Origin: Armillaria gallica | Taxonomy: Eukaryota; Basidiomycota; Agaricomycetes; Agaricales; Physalacriaceae | Reading direction: 5' to 3' | Assembly (NCBI GenBank): GCA_037576215.1 | Contig: JBANDB010000007.1 | Span: 527,001 to 591,000 of the forward strand | DNA length: 64,000 nucleotides | Shown: positions 47,002 to 60,268 of the stretch, one piece after another | Layout: each line of letters begins with the position of its first letter | Position numbering within the stretch: the first letter of the stretch is position 1 | Translations under genes and position numbers: made by a program | Notes under the pieces: generated by a model | The model's database searches: none | Told to the model about the DNA's origin: nothing | The model's input: the letters and a program-made list of their open reading frames with translations, nothing else

Positions 47002-47318
47002 TTTAATTACCTGTTTACGATATCAGGGAGGATCAGAGTTTGTTACTATGGGTCATACATCGAATTATCGATTATGGACTTGGTTGTAGAGCTCGGATAC
47101 CTCAAATGATTGAGAGTTCGATTGTATTTTTTGAGACGTTAATAAGTAGTAAACATAGTATTTCATGAAAAGTACAAATCCTCCCTAGCAAGTAAAGTTC
47201 ATGTTATTTAGGGGGAGCCGGTATAGGTACGATCACTGCGCCCGTTCGTATTTCAACCAGGTGAGGAGAGTAGTAAGCCACCCTAGATTACTGTGCCTCT
47301 GGAAGGAAGGAAGTTTTA

Positions 47319-48066
47319 TTACCCGACGGTGCTCCTCAACAGAAGCGTGCCGGCGGAAGCCATCCACAATTGCCAATTTATACTTTTAACGTCCCCTCGA
47401 CGCTGACGCATCGCCGTAGTCTGACAGAAATGACGGACACCATCAGGTGCCCTCCACTGATCATCGTCAGGTTTATCGGATGGATGATCACATAGGAACC
47501 ATTTCATTCTCCTTGGGGAGCCCATGACACCGACCTTGCGGAATGTCTCCAGTATCTCCACCCAGGTTATGGGATGTGTGCCCCACGAAGGATCCGAGTC
47601 TATCATGGTGATATGCACATCCGATGTACCAGTCGAAGCGGGCTTGGACACCAATGGGATGATCACAAACATTCGGTGAGAATGGGTTCCGCCCACTACC
47701 GGTCCAGCTGAGCACGAAAGAGATGTATAGAACGAGCGGAAAGAGGATTTTGAAAGTGGCGGTGTTGTAGTTTAAGAGATAGGCTAATACGCGTTCTGTT
47801 GAGTCCCTTGCAAGGTTGACGAAGCAGGTGGTGGTACGGGTAAGTCGGGAATGGTAGATGGTGGATTTTCGCAAGGCCAAGTGATGTATGAATGCGAGGT
47901 TGGTGATGTAGATATGTTGAGAAGCGATGGGGGCGTAGACGGCTTTCCATGTTCGGTTAATCTGAGGGCAGGTGGTCATCAAGGTTGTTCGGGTCGAGGA
48001 TGGCATTTCAGAGTGTCAGGCCTCGGTTATGATTAGCTCTACAAGCTCTGGAGGAAGTGCAGTCAT
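47319..48066 (-). pseudogene. F-box protein pseudogene
   Basis: The start MTALPPELVELIITEA at 48066 is an F-box opening (LPPEL...I). It is followed by an in-frame TGA (expected Trp) and then HSEMPSSTRTTLMTTCPQIN and WKAVYAPIASQHIYITNLAF, a pattern common in agaric F-box families. The frame shifts near 47690 (after RNPFSPNV). The C-terminal part continues as FVIIPLVSKPAST and WVEILETFRKVGV down to about 47319. Functional members serve as substrate adaptors of SCF ubiquitin ligases. With one nonsense codon and one frameshift, this copy is almost certainly dead. Confidence 0.7.
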
Positions 48067-48249
48067 GGAGGTATGTTGGAAGACTTGGCGCCCCTTTTAG
48101 GTCTCACAGGACCGCTTTAATACGAGACCATAGGGTGAGCAGTATTCGACGTTTTCCTCCTCGATAACATTCGGTGCTGGAGCGCGTCATAAAATGATAA
48201 GGCCATTACAGCGGGAGGCAAGTGGAAGGTCTACCCTGAGAAAGTGGTG

Positions 48250-50905
48250 ACGTCAGAAGCATTTGCTCGACTCTTATTCCCATCATCCTCGACCACCCCT
48301 CGACCGGCCTCGCATCGATGGCCCGACTTTCTCTCCAACACTTACATGCATGACTGCGACTAGAGACCCAACGGGAAATATTCAAGAGAAATTACAGTAA
48401 ACGAGGCCAAGACTCGACCATCGTGCTGAGGACGCGCTCAATTGTCTCAGCGACGTGATGAACAGCTTGGCATTGAATGTAGGTGAGCTGTCGATACTGG
48501 CATTAATATTCATCATCTGTGGCTAACACACTTTTTAACATAGATCTACCCAGTATCCCGTACCATCGCCAACACCAACCTCAGTCTCAGCCTCAATATA
48601 CGGGACCAGGACTGGATGGGAAACAGACGCGGTCGCGCCCAGAGAGACAGACTGGTCGCGTCAAAGGGATGGATCTTGGGTAAGCCATTCATTGTTCAAC
48701 CAAAGCGCGCTGAAATCATTTCTCCTCCCAGGTCCTGTGCTCGCGACAGCGTCCGCATCATGAATATGTCGAGCCAGCACCAAAATTTTGTAGCGATTTT
48801 CGGAGCGAACAGGGACGCACACCGGGAATTTCGAGGAGTGTCGTACGCGCTCTCACGCACTTTTCCCGCCACCCACTGTACCAAGAAGACCCCGTCACGG
48901 AGGAGACGTGTTCGACGAAAAGGATACGGGGCAGCGCAGGTCCTGTCTTCTAGCATGAGGTACGTGCTTTGTGCACTCGGCCATCGTCTTTAGAAGCTCA
49001 TATCATTCTAGATCAAAACCAAATTCACTGTTATATCTCGCTCGATATAAGCCTCGCAGAGAGGAACGGGATGTAGTTTTCCGAGGTTCGTAGTTGACTG
49101 TGCACGCATCTTCTGCTAACCGTTTCTTCAGCCTATGAACCCCATTTTGCAATGTGGACGTCAGCCATGTCCGTGCTTCACCTTCCTTCCATCGACATTA
49201 GTACAGGATCTTTTGGATACAGCCGTGTTCTCGCGTTCTCGTGTCTTCAATCGTTTCTCCTAGGTCTCATCCTCCCTCTGCCGACGGTGTATGCCTCACG
49301 GGTCAAGCAACGAGGTCTGTGTGGTAATCTCATTTTCAGCGACGGAGCCATGAAGACGGCACGGAGGACGAGTTTGGAGGGAAGAAAAGCGCGTCTTTCT
49401 TTGTGAAGCCCTTGATTTTGGAAGCTGACATCAGTGCGACAGGTGTTCGCTCTTTCAGTCGATGCCGGGAGGGCGGCTCTAACTTTGTGCCGACATACCG
49501 TATGGACGCTTGGAACGACGAAGCTGGTATGTCATAGTCTCTCGTAGACAGACAACGATACAGACCTATCGATGGAAGGGAGGGACGGTCTGTATGTAGT
49601 CTGTTGCTTAATCGGGCCATCTGCCTTGCAACCCAGTTATTACTAATTTGATGGAAACCCGGCAGCGCGTAACTGATTTATTCACGATCTTGGGACGCGT
49701 ATGAAGACTACGGAGTGCTATTTATTTACGATATAAATACTCTTATCACATAAAATGAATTTATTATGAAGGGAAAGGTGGTACATGCATTATTTTCGGT
49801 CCAGACGCGCTGACCGGCTTGCAATCGGCACTTTAAACTTGCCGCCGGGATCCTCAAATCCGATTCCGTTTGGCGCAGTGCTGACTCACGGCAATCAAAT
49901 TATGTCATGCTTTGTAATAACGCGGTTGCAAGTAAACCCCCCCGCGTTAAACAATAGACTAGGTATGTCACAAGCTGGGAAGAGTTGATAGGCTGGGTTG
50001 CCGTACAACGTGGAGAAGACCATCGTTGATCATGCTCTGAACGCCGCATGCGCTATACGACACCCACTGCGAGTCAGCCAGGCAAGGTCGGCGGTACGAG
50101 CTACAAGTAGCGAGCATTTCGATGTTGAGGTCGCTCGACCATTCTTCAGGCTGGGAGCGAGGTGCGAGACGTTGATCAGGTTCGAGGTACGTTGTGAATT
50201 ATGTGCATCAACGTCTTCCGCTAATCACACAGTATGCAGGATCGTCGAGAATGTCAATTACGCTCACAAGCCGGAAGCGCGCAAGATGTATGCTATGTTA
50301 CCTTCTTCGTTTTCTGATCCCGTCAGTTAATTGCATCCTTGCAGCCGTTTCTTCGTGCGGGAGGCTAACGTTATAATGGATGTTGCCGAGGTAACTGTTC
50401 CTTCAGTTCATGAACTTTGATTTGCGGCGTCCATGCCATCGATGTCGACTTTGGTTTCTTTTCTCCACTGAAGATCTATGCACACGACGGTATGCAGTGT
50501 CAGGCATTTCTGAGGCACCACATTGACCTTCAAGATGCGGAACTCGACGTCCTCCCCATCCCCGTTGTGGCTGAACAAAACAATAGAAGTCCCCGAAGTG
50601 GTGTGCGGTGACAATTGCTTATGGTATGTCTATTTTCTCCCCCGGTTCTTCCCGCCCTGACGTCCAAGTTTCTTAGGGCTATTCACCCGCTGTCAGGACG
50701 ACTTAACCAGAGACAATGCGAGGCCATGGCACGAACGGAAAAGAACCCTTCTCATTCAAGTGGCGGCGCATAACGTCGGAGGTTGGAACAGGGAAATTAT
50801 GATTGTATGAGGTACTGTTCTCAGTCTTGTGCTTTTCCCTGGAGCATTTTTTCATAACTAAGACTTTTATTTCACTTCATGGCTGCTAGTCTATTACTTT
50901 TTGTA
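48250..50905 (+). repeat. UF1 plus-strand unit
   Basis: Ordered blocks: a degraded SSHV-like start (48250-48400), an exon near 48545-48680 (SLNIRDQDWMGNRRGR, matching 30080 and 36200), an intron-like stretch before a CTAG acceptor near 49010 (matching 30700 and 38370), CETLIRFEVR with CASTSSAN (50150-50240), GAACTTTGATTTGCGGCGTCC (50412-50434) and the terminal block 50520-50690. It ends at the TTACTTTTTGTA spacer near 50906. This is the most complete UF1 copy, yet several frames are closed. Confidence 0.55.
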
Positions 50906-52910
50906 CTCTAGTAGCATTAGTATTCAATATAATTCTCGTGCTTTGTGATTTCATGTCATCGCTCAGTTGAACGGCGCGCGGGTATGGGTGGAGAGGACGT
51001 GCTTGACTTTACGGTTGGCAGCCTCAATTCATCGCTCATGTGGTACGTCACGGCATAATGCATAATGTCTTTTGACTGAGGCTAAAGTGAAATACAGGTA
51101 GCGGACCGAGTTGCTGAGAGACGACGCGTGCGGAGAGCAAAGGATCTGCGGAAAGGTGGGCGTTGTAAGGAAGCATGTCGACGCGCATGAGCTGCTATTG
51201 GCCTGGATGGTGTTTGGTCGAGGAAGGAGTGACGACGCGGAGGGTCCTGTGACTGTAACTTGGGAGGTGGTCGTGGAGGAGAGGCTGACTGGAGTAGATG
51301 GTAGATATCGACAATTAGACAGCCATTTTCATGACGGAGCGGACGGCTTAGTTTCAGCCGCAGGAGGTACGGAAAGAGAAGACTTGACTGCGAGGGTAGC
51401 GTACTGGTACCTTGAGCTCGTCATTCGCGTCAGTGGTGGCCATGGTGGTGGTAGAAGGTCAAAGTTGTTTGTGGTCATTAGCTCCCACGCTGCTCACGTT
51501 TCTTCGACTCGTACTATCATCACCCTCGACGACGACGCCACTTTCTCTAACGTACACATCGACAAGGTCTGGCGCCCTTATGACCGACTCGAGTATTCTG
51601 CTGAGGACGCGCGAGATCAGCTCAGAACGGCCTTGGATTTAGTGACGAAGGCCAGGGATGCTTTAGGAGAGAAACCGACTCTGAGCGAAGAAAAGGTACG
51701 TTTTATCTTGCCATCTGGTAATAATAGCTAGAACACATGTCTCTGATAGGGACCCCTTCTCCATGAAGACGTCTATGAAGTTGCAATACGACGAACTCCC
51801 GGGCAAGAAACAACACGCAATATACAAGCGAGACTACGATGGACGACGCGACTTCAGGGCATTTCTTGTTTGATACAGCATGCGATGGAAATCCAAAATG
51901 GAGGCCGAAAAGGACAACGAGTTACCAGAACATATATTTCTGATAGAGACCCCTTCGCCACGAAGACGTCTATGAAGTTGCGATATAAAAGCGAATGGCG
52001 CGACTTCGAGGCCATTCTTGTTTGATGCAGTCGCGGTATCCGAGAGGCAAAGTCCAAAATGGAGGCCGAACTTAGGGACGAGTTCCGACTACGCTATGAG
52101 TCGCTGCTCTACGGTGAGCATATTTTCAGTCCGTGTGGGTTCTTCGCTCATTCTCAGGCAGCTTCGTACACACGCGGGTAAGAATTTGTATGGACAATCA
52201 AACCAACACCGATACCCTTGTATGTGCGACATCGACACAGTCATCGTAGGTCGCTTTCTCTGCCAAATCCTTCCAAGCGACCGTAACTCTAAGTTCGGTA
52301 CCATTTCTAGCTGATCCTTCGGAGACCACGACTCCGTCGCCACTGCGAGTCTTACGGACCTGTTTATCGCCTCAACCATGTTTACTGGTTCCAAGTCTAA
52401 TGGCTCACCATATCCATCATCACAGAGGAGGCCCCTCCTGGTATTCTTTGCCTTTGCGTCTCTCTTCCTGTCGTCTCTGACGAATCTTCCTATACTAGCC
52501 GTAGCATCGGGTCCGATTCAACGTAGAGACTGCCTGTGGAAGGTCGAGGTACCGTCGAACATCCAACTCATTCGCAAGACGAGAGTGCTACGGCTTTAAC
52601 CCGTGGGTCTTATGGTCGCAGATCTGGGTATCAAGCAACCCGGTTCTCGCTTAACATTAACACTCATTGGCTCATTACAACAATGTACGTCGACGGGATT
52701 AGCATTTTGTTATATAAAGCTCACAGAATCTTAGCTCTATCACCAACACAAATGAAGATAGCCTCGGAACCGTTACGGAACGACTGCCGTCTCAATCACG
52801 AATATGGGAGTCCTTACTCTTCATCTGCTCCTGCACCCACATCGACACGTCAAGACCGGCGATCCAGACAGACGGCTAGTCTCGTAAACCAGATTCAACG
52901 ATCCGTATGA
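50906..52910 (+). repeat. UF1 plus-strand unit, proximal half
   Basis: It starts at the spacer and then has SSHAAHVSSTRTIITLDDD (about 51480-51540), running on as SAEDARDQLRTALDLVTKAR to a GTACGT donor-like site near 51697. A following exon reads DPFSMKTSMKLQYDELP and RRDFRAFLV-stop. A near-duplicate of that exon lies 165-170 bp downstream (51950-52090), and a DSVATASL block sits near 52330. This is the best-preserved copy of the family's first exons and the best place to read the ancestral protein. The internal exon duplication and stops argue it is non-functional. Confidence 0.55.
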
Positions 52911-53199
52911 AGAAAAGTCGTTCAATGGATGTAGATAGACAGCGGGAACCTAAAACGGAGTCAAAATCCCATGCCTCGTCCACCGTCCTGACCACCATCA
53001 TCTAACGCGTCTTTTCCCTCGAATCATCCGAATTTCGATCTTTCAATGCCCTCGCCTGCTGTAGAGGCCTCTCTAACGCGACGGCGACGCACCCGCAGGT
53101 GACGAACACCAGCTCTCGTTGGTACTACGCGATTCTTATGGCCATACCTCTTCTCAGGTGAGCTATTGACCTCAGTTCCCCTTCCTATTCGTTGACGCA

Positions 53200-54600
53200 T
53201 AAACAGATCCTCGTTTCTAGGGCTAACGATGACGCAGGAACAATGTATTAGGAGGGTCTGATCCGGTACGTTGCCTCAAATCCCGTATGTGCGCAACAAG
53301 ACAGTTGACCTTGCAGGCCAGGTGATATCACCATTCAACGTCGCCATCCTTGTTGCGGACAGCGCATGCTGGCATTTCCAGTGCGCAGGAAAGGTGCATG
53401 TGGTCGATAGAGGCTCAACCCAGGTACGTAGGATCCACTCTGATAAATTCTTCTCTCTGACTGATATCGGAAAAAACAGTGGGAACCCGGGATTTCGCCT
53501 CGTCGTCTCGATGGACTGTCGCTCTGCCGTGGTATCCTCATAGTTCATTTAGCAGGGAAAAGGGTATCAGGAGTTCTTCACCGGTACGTCGTATCATATA
53601 ACACATGCGTGCTCGCAGCGAGACATCCTCGCAGGGTGATATACACAGCATCATTATACCAGATGGCAGGACCAATTGGTGTACGCGGCTCAACCTAGGT
53701 AGGATTCCCTTCCATCGATTCGTCTCTGTGTTGATCCTTGTTGGTCAGACTTGGCACTGGTACCGGGAACACAAGATTCGGCTTCGTGTGCACCTCCTGC
53801 TCTTTCGAAACTTCCCATCCCGTCGCCGACGCGACACGTCAGTATTGATGCTGGCACTATGTCGGTCTGCCTACAATTCAAACTCTAAATCTGGATTCGT
53901 GTTATCCGTCGCCAAGATGTATTGATGTCCGGCGAGCAAGGAAGACTCAGGATGGACGGGCGACGAGGTATAGCATGGAGGGAATGAGCAGGGAGGGGCT
54001 CGGACATAGCAGGTGAATCTCATGTCCTCAGATACACTCCGCCAAACTAACCATCCCTTCACAGCCACAGATTTCCGTGCTATCAAGATCCATCCGCGCG
54101 TCTTCTCGCCCTGCGCATCTATGAATGGTACGCGTTTTCGGTCGTCCTCCCGTTGTCCGTACTAACATCTTACAGATTTCCTTCGGATCATGGTGCCGAC
54201 TTTGACTATGGTATGTTTGTCCGTTCAAACGTACTTGCTTGGTCTTGACCATTTCATCGTAGCTTGCAAACTTCAAGATGGGTCGAATTTGTCTAGTTTG
54301 CCGGCAGTTTGCGCAGGAGATACAACGGTAGGCCTATTGTCAGCCTCGATTCCGCCTGTCCTCAAGTCCTTTCAGTGCTACGTCTTGAGAGTGATGCTGG
54401 GACTTTGTTCACTTTTTGCTGGGGACAAGATGGCGGGTACCGGGAACGGAGGATTCGGCTTCGCAGTGGACTATCGCTTCCTGCCCTGGTGGGTTCCATT
54501 GCCCAAGCTTATCAGGAAACAAGGGCGAACGCGGGAATTGGCTATTTGGCTTCGTCGTTTACAACGATGATTGCTGCCTACGATGATTGTTGACTCGGAA
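53200..54600 (+). repeat. Three related exon-scale segments of unknown origin
   Basis: Segments near 53400-53540, 53640-53800 and 54290-54490 share a GGCTCAACC or related start, a short GTAGG/GTACG intron-like stretch and a downstream block with GGGAACCCGGGATTTCG, GGGAACACAAGATTCGG or GGGAACGGAGGATTCGGCTTCG. This indicates internal triplication of a gene segment. None of the ORFs over it (53271-53543, 53605-53925, 54190-54570) is recognisable. From 54600 to 55160 I see nothing supportable. Confidence 0.35.
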
Positions 54601-55159
54601 ACACGCTGTCGTGGTGTGTACACTCGATTCATCTGCATCGCGCGACTTGCTCACTGTTTCTCATAATAGCTCGCGTCCTCGTCGTTCCGTGGAGGATGCC
54701 TGTGCTCCTCGGAAACTGCCTATGCTTGTTGCAGACGGCAGGCTCAGTATTCACTATCAGCTACCGCCACTGCGGGATGTATCTGATTACCGGGGGCAGA
54801 AGCATCCAGCAATTCTCGTCTTCGATTTGGAACTACCTTTCGACGGCGCACAGTGATTATACCTAACGTCAATCTCCACGCCAAGGCTGATCCTTGTGCT
54901 CCGTCTTTCTGCTGTGGTCTCGTCAGGGCTGATGCCAAGAGGTGGCTCTCGATGAGATAAACGGGCGCGGATTTTTCCTTGGCGGCTGAAATGCCGCGGC
55001 ATCGTTTGCGGCGCAGATCAACTCCCAACAACACCAACACCAACACCTTCTCTTCCTCCTATGACTGCTCCTGTCTTGCTCTCTCTCCACACCCCTGTGC
55101 TGTTGAGCTTCACACTCTTTCACAGAGCTCATACACACTGCTGGGGCGTGTTGGTGTTT

Positions 55160-58100
55160 TTGCCTAAAAGACAGCAAGTAAACACTGCGATGTAATTACA
55201 TGAAGAATGACACCCAGTTTTTTGTACTGTTCCTCTTTCTGTGTTAAGGCAAGTATTTTTGTAAGAAAATACCTAAATAAGGAGATGCTGTCATCTGGTC
55301 TGTGTTTTCTGTCTTGTTCTTTGTTTAAAAACACCTGAGCAACAACACCATGTGTAATGATTGGTGTTTCATTGAGGTGTTTGTAGTAGGAAACACCTCC
55401 AGAACAAAGGAAAGACCAGGTGTTTGTTACCAGAAACACCACAAGAAACATGAATCATTACACATGTAGGCTTGGTTTTACTGGACTTTAATCAGAGATC
55501 TTGCAAGAACCTGCGAGGCCCCATGAGATCTTGTGAGGTCCCATGAGGTTTCGCAAGATCTTGCGAGGCCTCAGGAGATCTCGAGTGATCTCATGAGGAC
55601 ACCTCAATCATTCCAACAATTCATTACTATATTGGTGCACTGACAAAGCTTTCTTGTCACAGCAGTCACACTGACCCTTCCTGGGCATGGTCCTCACATC
55701 TGGATAATACTCGGGCTAGTATTAGAATACTTAATATTTTTGAGTCAATTAACTATAACCAATGAAGATTGAGTGAAGAAATTCTGAATTCGTGTGTGAC
55801 ATCACACCACCTTGTTGGTCACATCACAATGCTGAAATCAGTGAAATCATATGCCACATTCTTGATTTTGTGTCTCAGTCACACTTGGGGGAGCGAGTGA
55901 TGCATTGATGCTCAAACTCATGGCAAAGGCTTTGCTCGCTGGTCAGCAAACTGTTCAATTTCATTCATACCACTTTATGGGTGTTTGTGCTTATGGGCTA
56001 TCAATTCATTACACTGCCTGCAGTTCATCAAATAGGACTACAGAACTTATATACAGTTCAAATGTACAAAATCCGACATTCTGGTGACAAAATGGCAAAT
56101 AACACAGGTCTTTTGGTATATAAAGTACTAAAAACTACACACATGTATTGTAAATAGCCAAAATACTATATCCAGTTAATTTCTGAGGCCTCAGAGCATG
56201 TTGTTCAAGCAGAGGATGCATACCAAGTGCTCATTCCACTCACTCGATCACCTGGACCATAAATCCACAAAGTGATCAAGTGGCTGTGTGGCTTCTTTTT
56301 TCTTTCTTTGACCACCACCTTGCCTTGCCTCAACGCTTGCCTAGCACACAAACAGTGCTTTATTGATGTAAAAATTGTCAGTTTCATTTATTTCTTCTAC
56401 TTCTAACATTGTTTTAGGTCTTTCCAGCGCATCTGGCGGTCCTAGGAACCCCTGATTGCATGTGTTCAACTCCCATCAGCTGTGTAAGTCCTCGAATGAG
56501 GCAGCACCATATGTTTCCCCTGATGACGACTGTGACGGCATCTCCACCATTGATGACAATGACGACAGTCACCATTTCCCTGCCATGACTATGACGATGA
56601 CTCCCATTTCAATTGCGACCTACCTGGTACCCCCATATCATTATTGGGGTCAATTGCTGCCACACAAGGCTTCTACACACTAAAACAGTGTGTAATACAC
56701 TCTTGGATACAATATCGGCCACCATCTCTATGTGGGAGGGCCCACAAAATGCACAACCGAGGATGCCAACACTGAGTGCCACAAGGACAAGGACAGATGT
56801 GGGGGGGTTTCTGCTGTGAGGCAGGGCCCTGGCATTGTCTTTGGGAGGCCTGATATTGAAGGAGAGGAGAAACAGACAGGGTAGGAGGGCAGGAGAGGAT
56901 GAGTGGGATGGCGAGACAAAGGTCGGGACACTGATGGTGAACGGTGATGTTGACGACCATGCCCTTTTAGTCATTGAAGGAGGATAAGAAGGCATCATGA
57001 ATGCAACAAGAATGACAATCATACAATGATTCACCTGCCTGCCACTGCTCACCCCACCGAAAACCAACATCAGCCTGCCCTGTTCCCCCTAAGCAATGCA
57101 GCAACCCTGGAGTCATGTATCCCCCTATTCTTTAGGTGGGGGAACACAAATATAGTCTGTGTCAGGCTCCCCAATGTCCTGGTCACTGGGGGTTGCTACC
57201 CTATTCCCATCTCTACCCCTTCTGCCTCATTCCCATCCCTACAGCTTTGCAACCACCACCAGGACCTCACCAGCCCCATTTTCAACATTGGGGAATCCAG
57301 TGGTGATGTTCATTTTCCTCTCTAATGTCGCCTTTACCATGAAAACGGCACCAACACCTTCCTGCCCCTCTTCCCCATCTCACCAATGCACAACGACTCT
57401 GCAACTGCCTGCATAGATGCAGTGGATTCCGCTGCCCCTAACAACACTGCATGCGCTGCCTGTCATCCATCTGTGCGCCCACCATGCTAATTGCACGGAT
57501 TTTTATTATTATTATTTTGTATTTATTTATTGCATGATAATATATCTATCTTGGTTTCTTGAAACTACTTGGCTCTTGATTATCTCGATGGAGGATTTTC
57601 AGTAATGCGCAGAGTTCTGATGGGAACATTTGCCTGATTGCAATGAAGAGATTGAGGCAGGTAGTGCCTGCCCATTACCTTCTGTACTTCTGGCGAGTGT
57701 TTCTTGGCATTCTCACATATCCCAACTGCTTATACACCACAAGACTTTGTTATTCTAGCAAAACAATGTATCTTCCACTGTTAATATTAAAGGATATACA
57801 TCTATACTCCATGTCATATTGGCATGATCCTGTCCACTGACCTCAATGCTCAAACTTGGAGCATATAACACACTTGAAGGAGATGGTGATGGCACTGGAC
57901 AGCAGTCTTCATGGTGGATGCATGGTCTGCTTCATAGGTAAGCTATTCTTTTCTGAACTGAATGAATAGAATGCTCACCATGCTTTGCTACCCCAGTGAT
58001 ATGACAATGCTTCCCTCAACATATCCTAACATTGAGTGGCCACATGGTGCTGTCTTCCTTCAGTTCCTTGACGAATACAGAACCACTATGGAGCCATCTT

Positions 58101-58540
58101 GATTGTACTAGTATCTCAACTAGGGTCAGTCATCAGATGGAAGACAAGACAACTGTAATACTAATTGTGACTCTTTTAACAGCCCCATATCCCTTCCTGA
58201 CTATTAATTGCACTTGCAACCCTGATCACTCAAGAAGAATTATACTCTGAGAAGACAGTGGAGCCATCTTAGCCCTACTCTTCAACTTGTGAGCAAACAC
58301 TGCATGAAATCTATAAATGGAGACTTACTATGCAGTTTAGCAGTGCTGTACTGATGTTTTAAAACAATGGTAAGGCTTTTTTGTGAAGTGATTACTCGTG
58401 TAATGAAGTCGCTGACTTGCTACTAGGAAGGAACTGAAGGACCACTTTGCTGTCCCTGTAGAATTTGTACTTGCATGCAGCTTCTCCAACTTTCAGACAG
58501 CTAAGATCCCATACTAACTCAGGAACTTTGTTAGACCCAA
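55160..58540. other. CpG-poor, gene-free block, probably old transposon debris
   Basis: Base composition changes abruptly near 55.2 kb: CpG becomes rare over most lines until about 58.6 kb, while the sequence to the left is CpG-rich. The block includes AACACCTC/GGTGTTT motifs in both orientations (about 55320-55440), the direct-repeat patch below, and interrupted open stretches near 56700-57480. I cannot name a transposon family. ORFs such as 56609-57070 (minus) and 57026-57325 (plus) have no domain evidence. Confidence 0.45.
55492..55600. repeat. Degenerate short tandem repeat rich in GAGATCTTGCGAGG-type units
   Basis: About four to five imperfect units of roughly 20-24 bp combine GATCTTG(C/T)(A/G)AG with GGCCCCATGAG/GGTCCCATGAG. 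Many units are locally palindromic (CTTGCAAG, AGATCT). It lies inside the CpG-poor block, where it is one of the few CpG-containing patches. Confidence 0.6.
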
Positions 58541-60233
58541 TGTTCTAACAAGAGTAAGCAATGGCTGTATTGCTTTTGTACAATCACCGATGAGTCTTGA
58601 GGAGTTAGAACATCAAGACTAAGTCTTTAGCACTTAGCTGGAATGAGTGTGTTGCGGTATGAATAAACTTTAGCTCAAAGCTAGGGAATATACAGCTTTG
58701 AGTATACTACTTATATACTAAGTGAAGGTCCTAATAATAAGTCGACCGTTGATGAACCTATAGACTCCTGCGGGCAGAAAACACAAGACCTGTAATGGTG
58801 AGTGTAGCCAAGCACAGAATCTGAAGGCAGGTTCTAGCGAGTCTAGTCTTGCACCTCCGTGCGATGACTGTAGCTTCCTGGTGGTGTAGCGACGTCTTGC
58901 TATGCTTTGTTATGATTCTCTGAAGGCTGTTCAGAGGCTCAAGGTATGTACGCGAACTTTCCTGGAAGGGAAAAGGTGCGTAAACGTGGGTGTATGCTGA
59001 GCGGGGGTGACCTAGATGCGGCGCGAACTATGTGGTGTCGGAATCCTGGCTACGGTTCCGGTAGAAGATATTTTCCTAAGCTCACGTGCTTTCTTTAGAG
59101 AAACACAGAGATGGAGCTGGCTTATCTAGAGAAACTCGAATTAGTATCGTTCCTAACTTACAGGAACAGTATGCTGTTGGTGTTAGAGACTAAAGTTCGG
59201 AACCCTAGCTACGGATTACCCTTTGAAGTCTTCAGGTATGCGAATTTATGACAGGAGGATGACAAACAAGGTAGTCTTTATATGATATCCTTGCTTGTGT
59301 TTTGGACGAGAGGACGTGAATCAAGTTATTTAACACTTGGTAGCTAGCGAGTTTGGAGAAACTTCGCAAAGTGTTATATCTCTTAAGAATGTAGAGATAT
59401 TAACTTTAATTCGCGTGTATTGGGTGGTATGTGTGGTGTGTGTATCCTCTATGAGAACTGTCCTCCTCTATCTACAGTCCATCGGTTTTTATACTACAGA
59501 GTTGTACTTGCTAAGTAAGCGAACTTTTACCTTGGCTTAATAACCGCAGTACATGATTTGTGAGCGTAGCGAACTATTTGTAATCGTAGTGCAAATATAC
59601 TGTGTGCTACTCTACTGTGCATGCTTATTAAAAAGTTCGCGTAGCCTAATAAAGCTACAGAAGGTTTACTAATTTACTTACTACTTACTCAGCTGCAGTT
59701 AATGGCTCACTAATCTCTACTATATTTCTAAGCTGTAAAAGCGTATCCATATGGCCTCTTGAGAATCCGTAGCTATGCATAGCCTTCGCGTAGTTAAACC
59801 GCATGACCGTATGGCTCTGTCCATGTGCAAAGGCCTAGAATAATGACGCGTGTCTAATTTACTGCGGAAGGATTGGCAATCAATGTGCCTGGAGGCACAA
59901 TGACTCATAGATATTGGAGTGAAAGTTCGCGTGGAGTGGGAGATTTAATATGATTCAACCTGTGCTGGACTTGCAATGTTTGGTTTAGTGAAAGGCCGCG
60001 TAAGGGAGATAGGCGATAAATTGTAAGTGGTGTCCGCGATTTCAGAGCGCACAGAGCCTGAAGGCTCATCACCGTGTTAGAAAGTGACAAACAAAGTACA
60101 TGGCGACCGAGAACAAAGTACACGTCAACCGAGTGTGACTGTACTGTGATATGAAGACTTCCGTGGAGTTGTGGATCTACTGATAAGATAAGATAAGAGG
60201 TGCTTATGTAAAGAAAGTGAATAAATCGTAACA
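58541..60233 (-). repeat. Gypsy 3' LTR, about 1.69 kb
   Basis: On the plus strand it starts TGTTCTAACA and ends AATAAATCGTAACA, immediately next to the polypurine tract. Internal blocks match the nested solo LTR: GGCTGTATTGC, TAGCTCAAAGCT, CTACTTATATACT (a TATA-like element) and the terminal GATAAGATAAGATAAG and GAATAAAT blocks. It is more than four times longer than that LTR, the extra length lying at about 58750-60150. The left boundary is inferred from that comparison. Confidence 0.65.
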
Positions 60234-60246
60234 TTACCCCCTCATT
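60234..60246 (-). other. Polypurine tract of the gypsy element
   Basis: On the minus strand, ATGAGGGGGTAA abuts the LTR start TGTTACG, the expected plus-strand priming site. Confidence 0.75.
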
Positions 60247-60268
60247 AAGGCAGGCGTCCTGACTGCCG

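Noticed and set aside
56609..57416. Open stretches on both strands at 56.6-57.4 kb as a host gene
   Set aside because: Frames are broken by several stops, lie in CpG-poor debris, and show no domain I can name.
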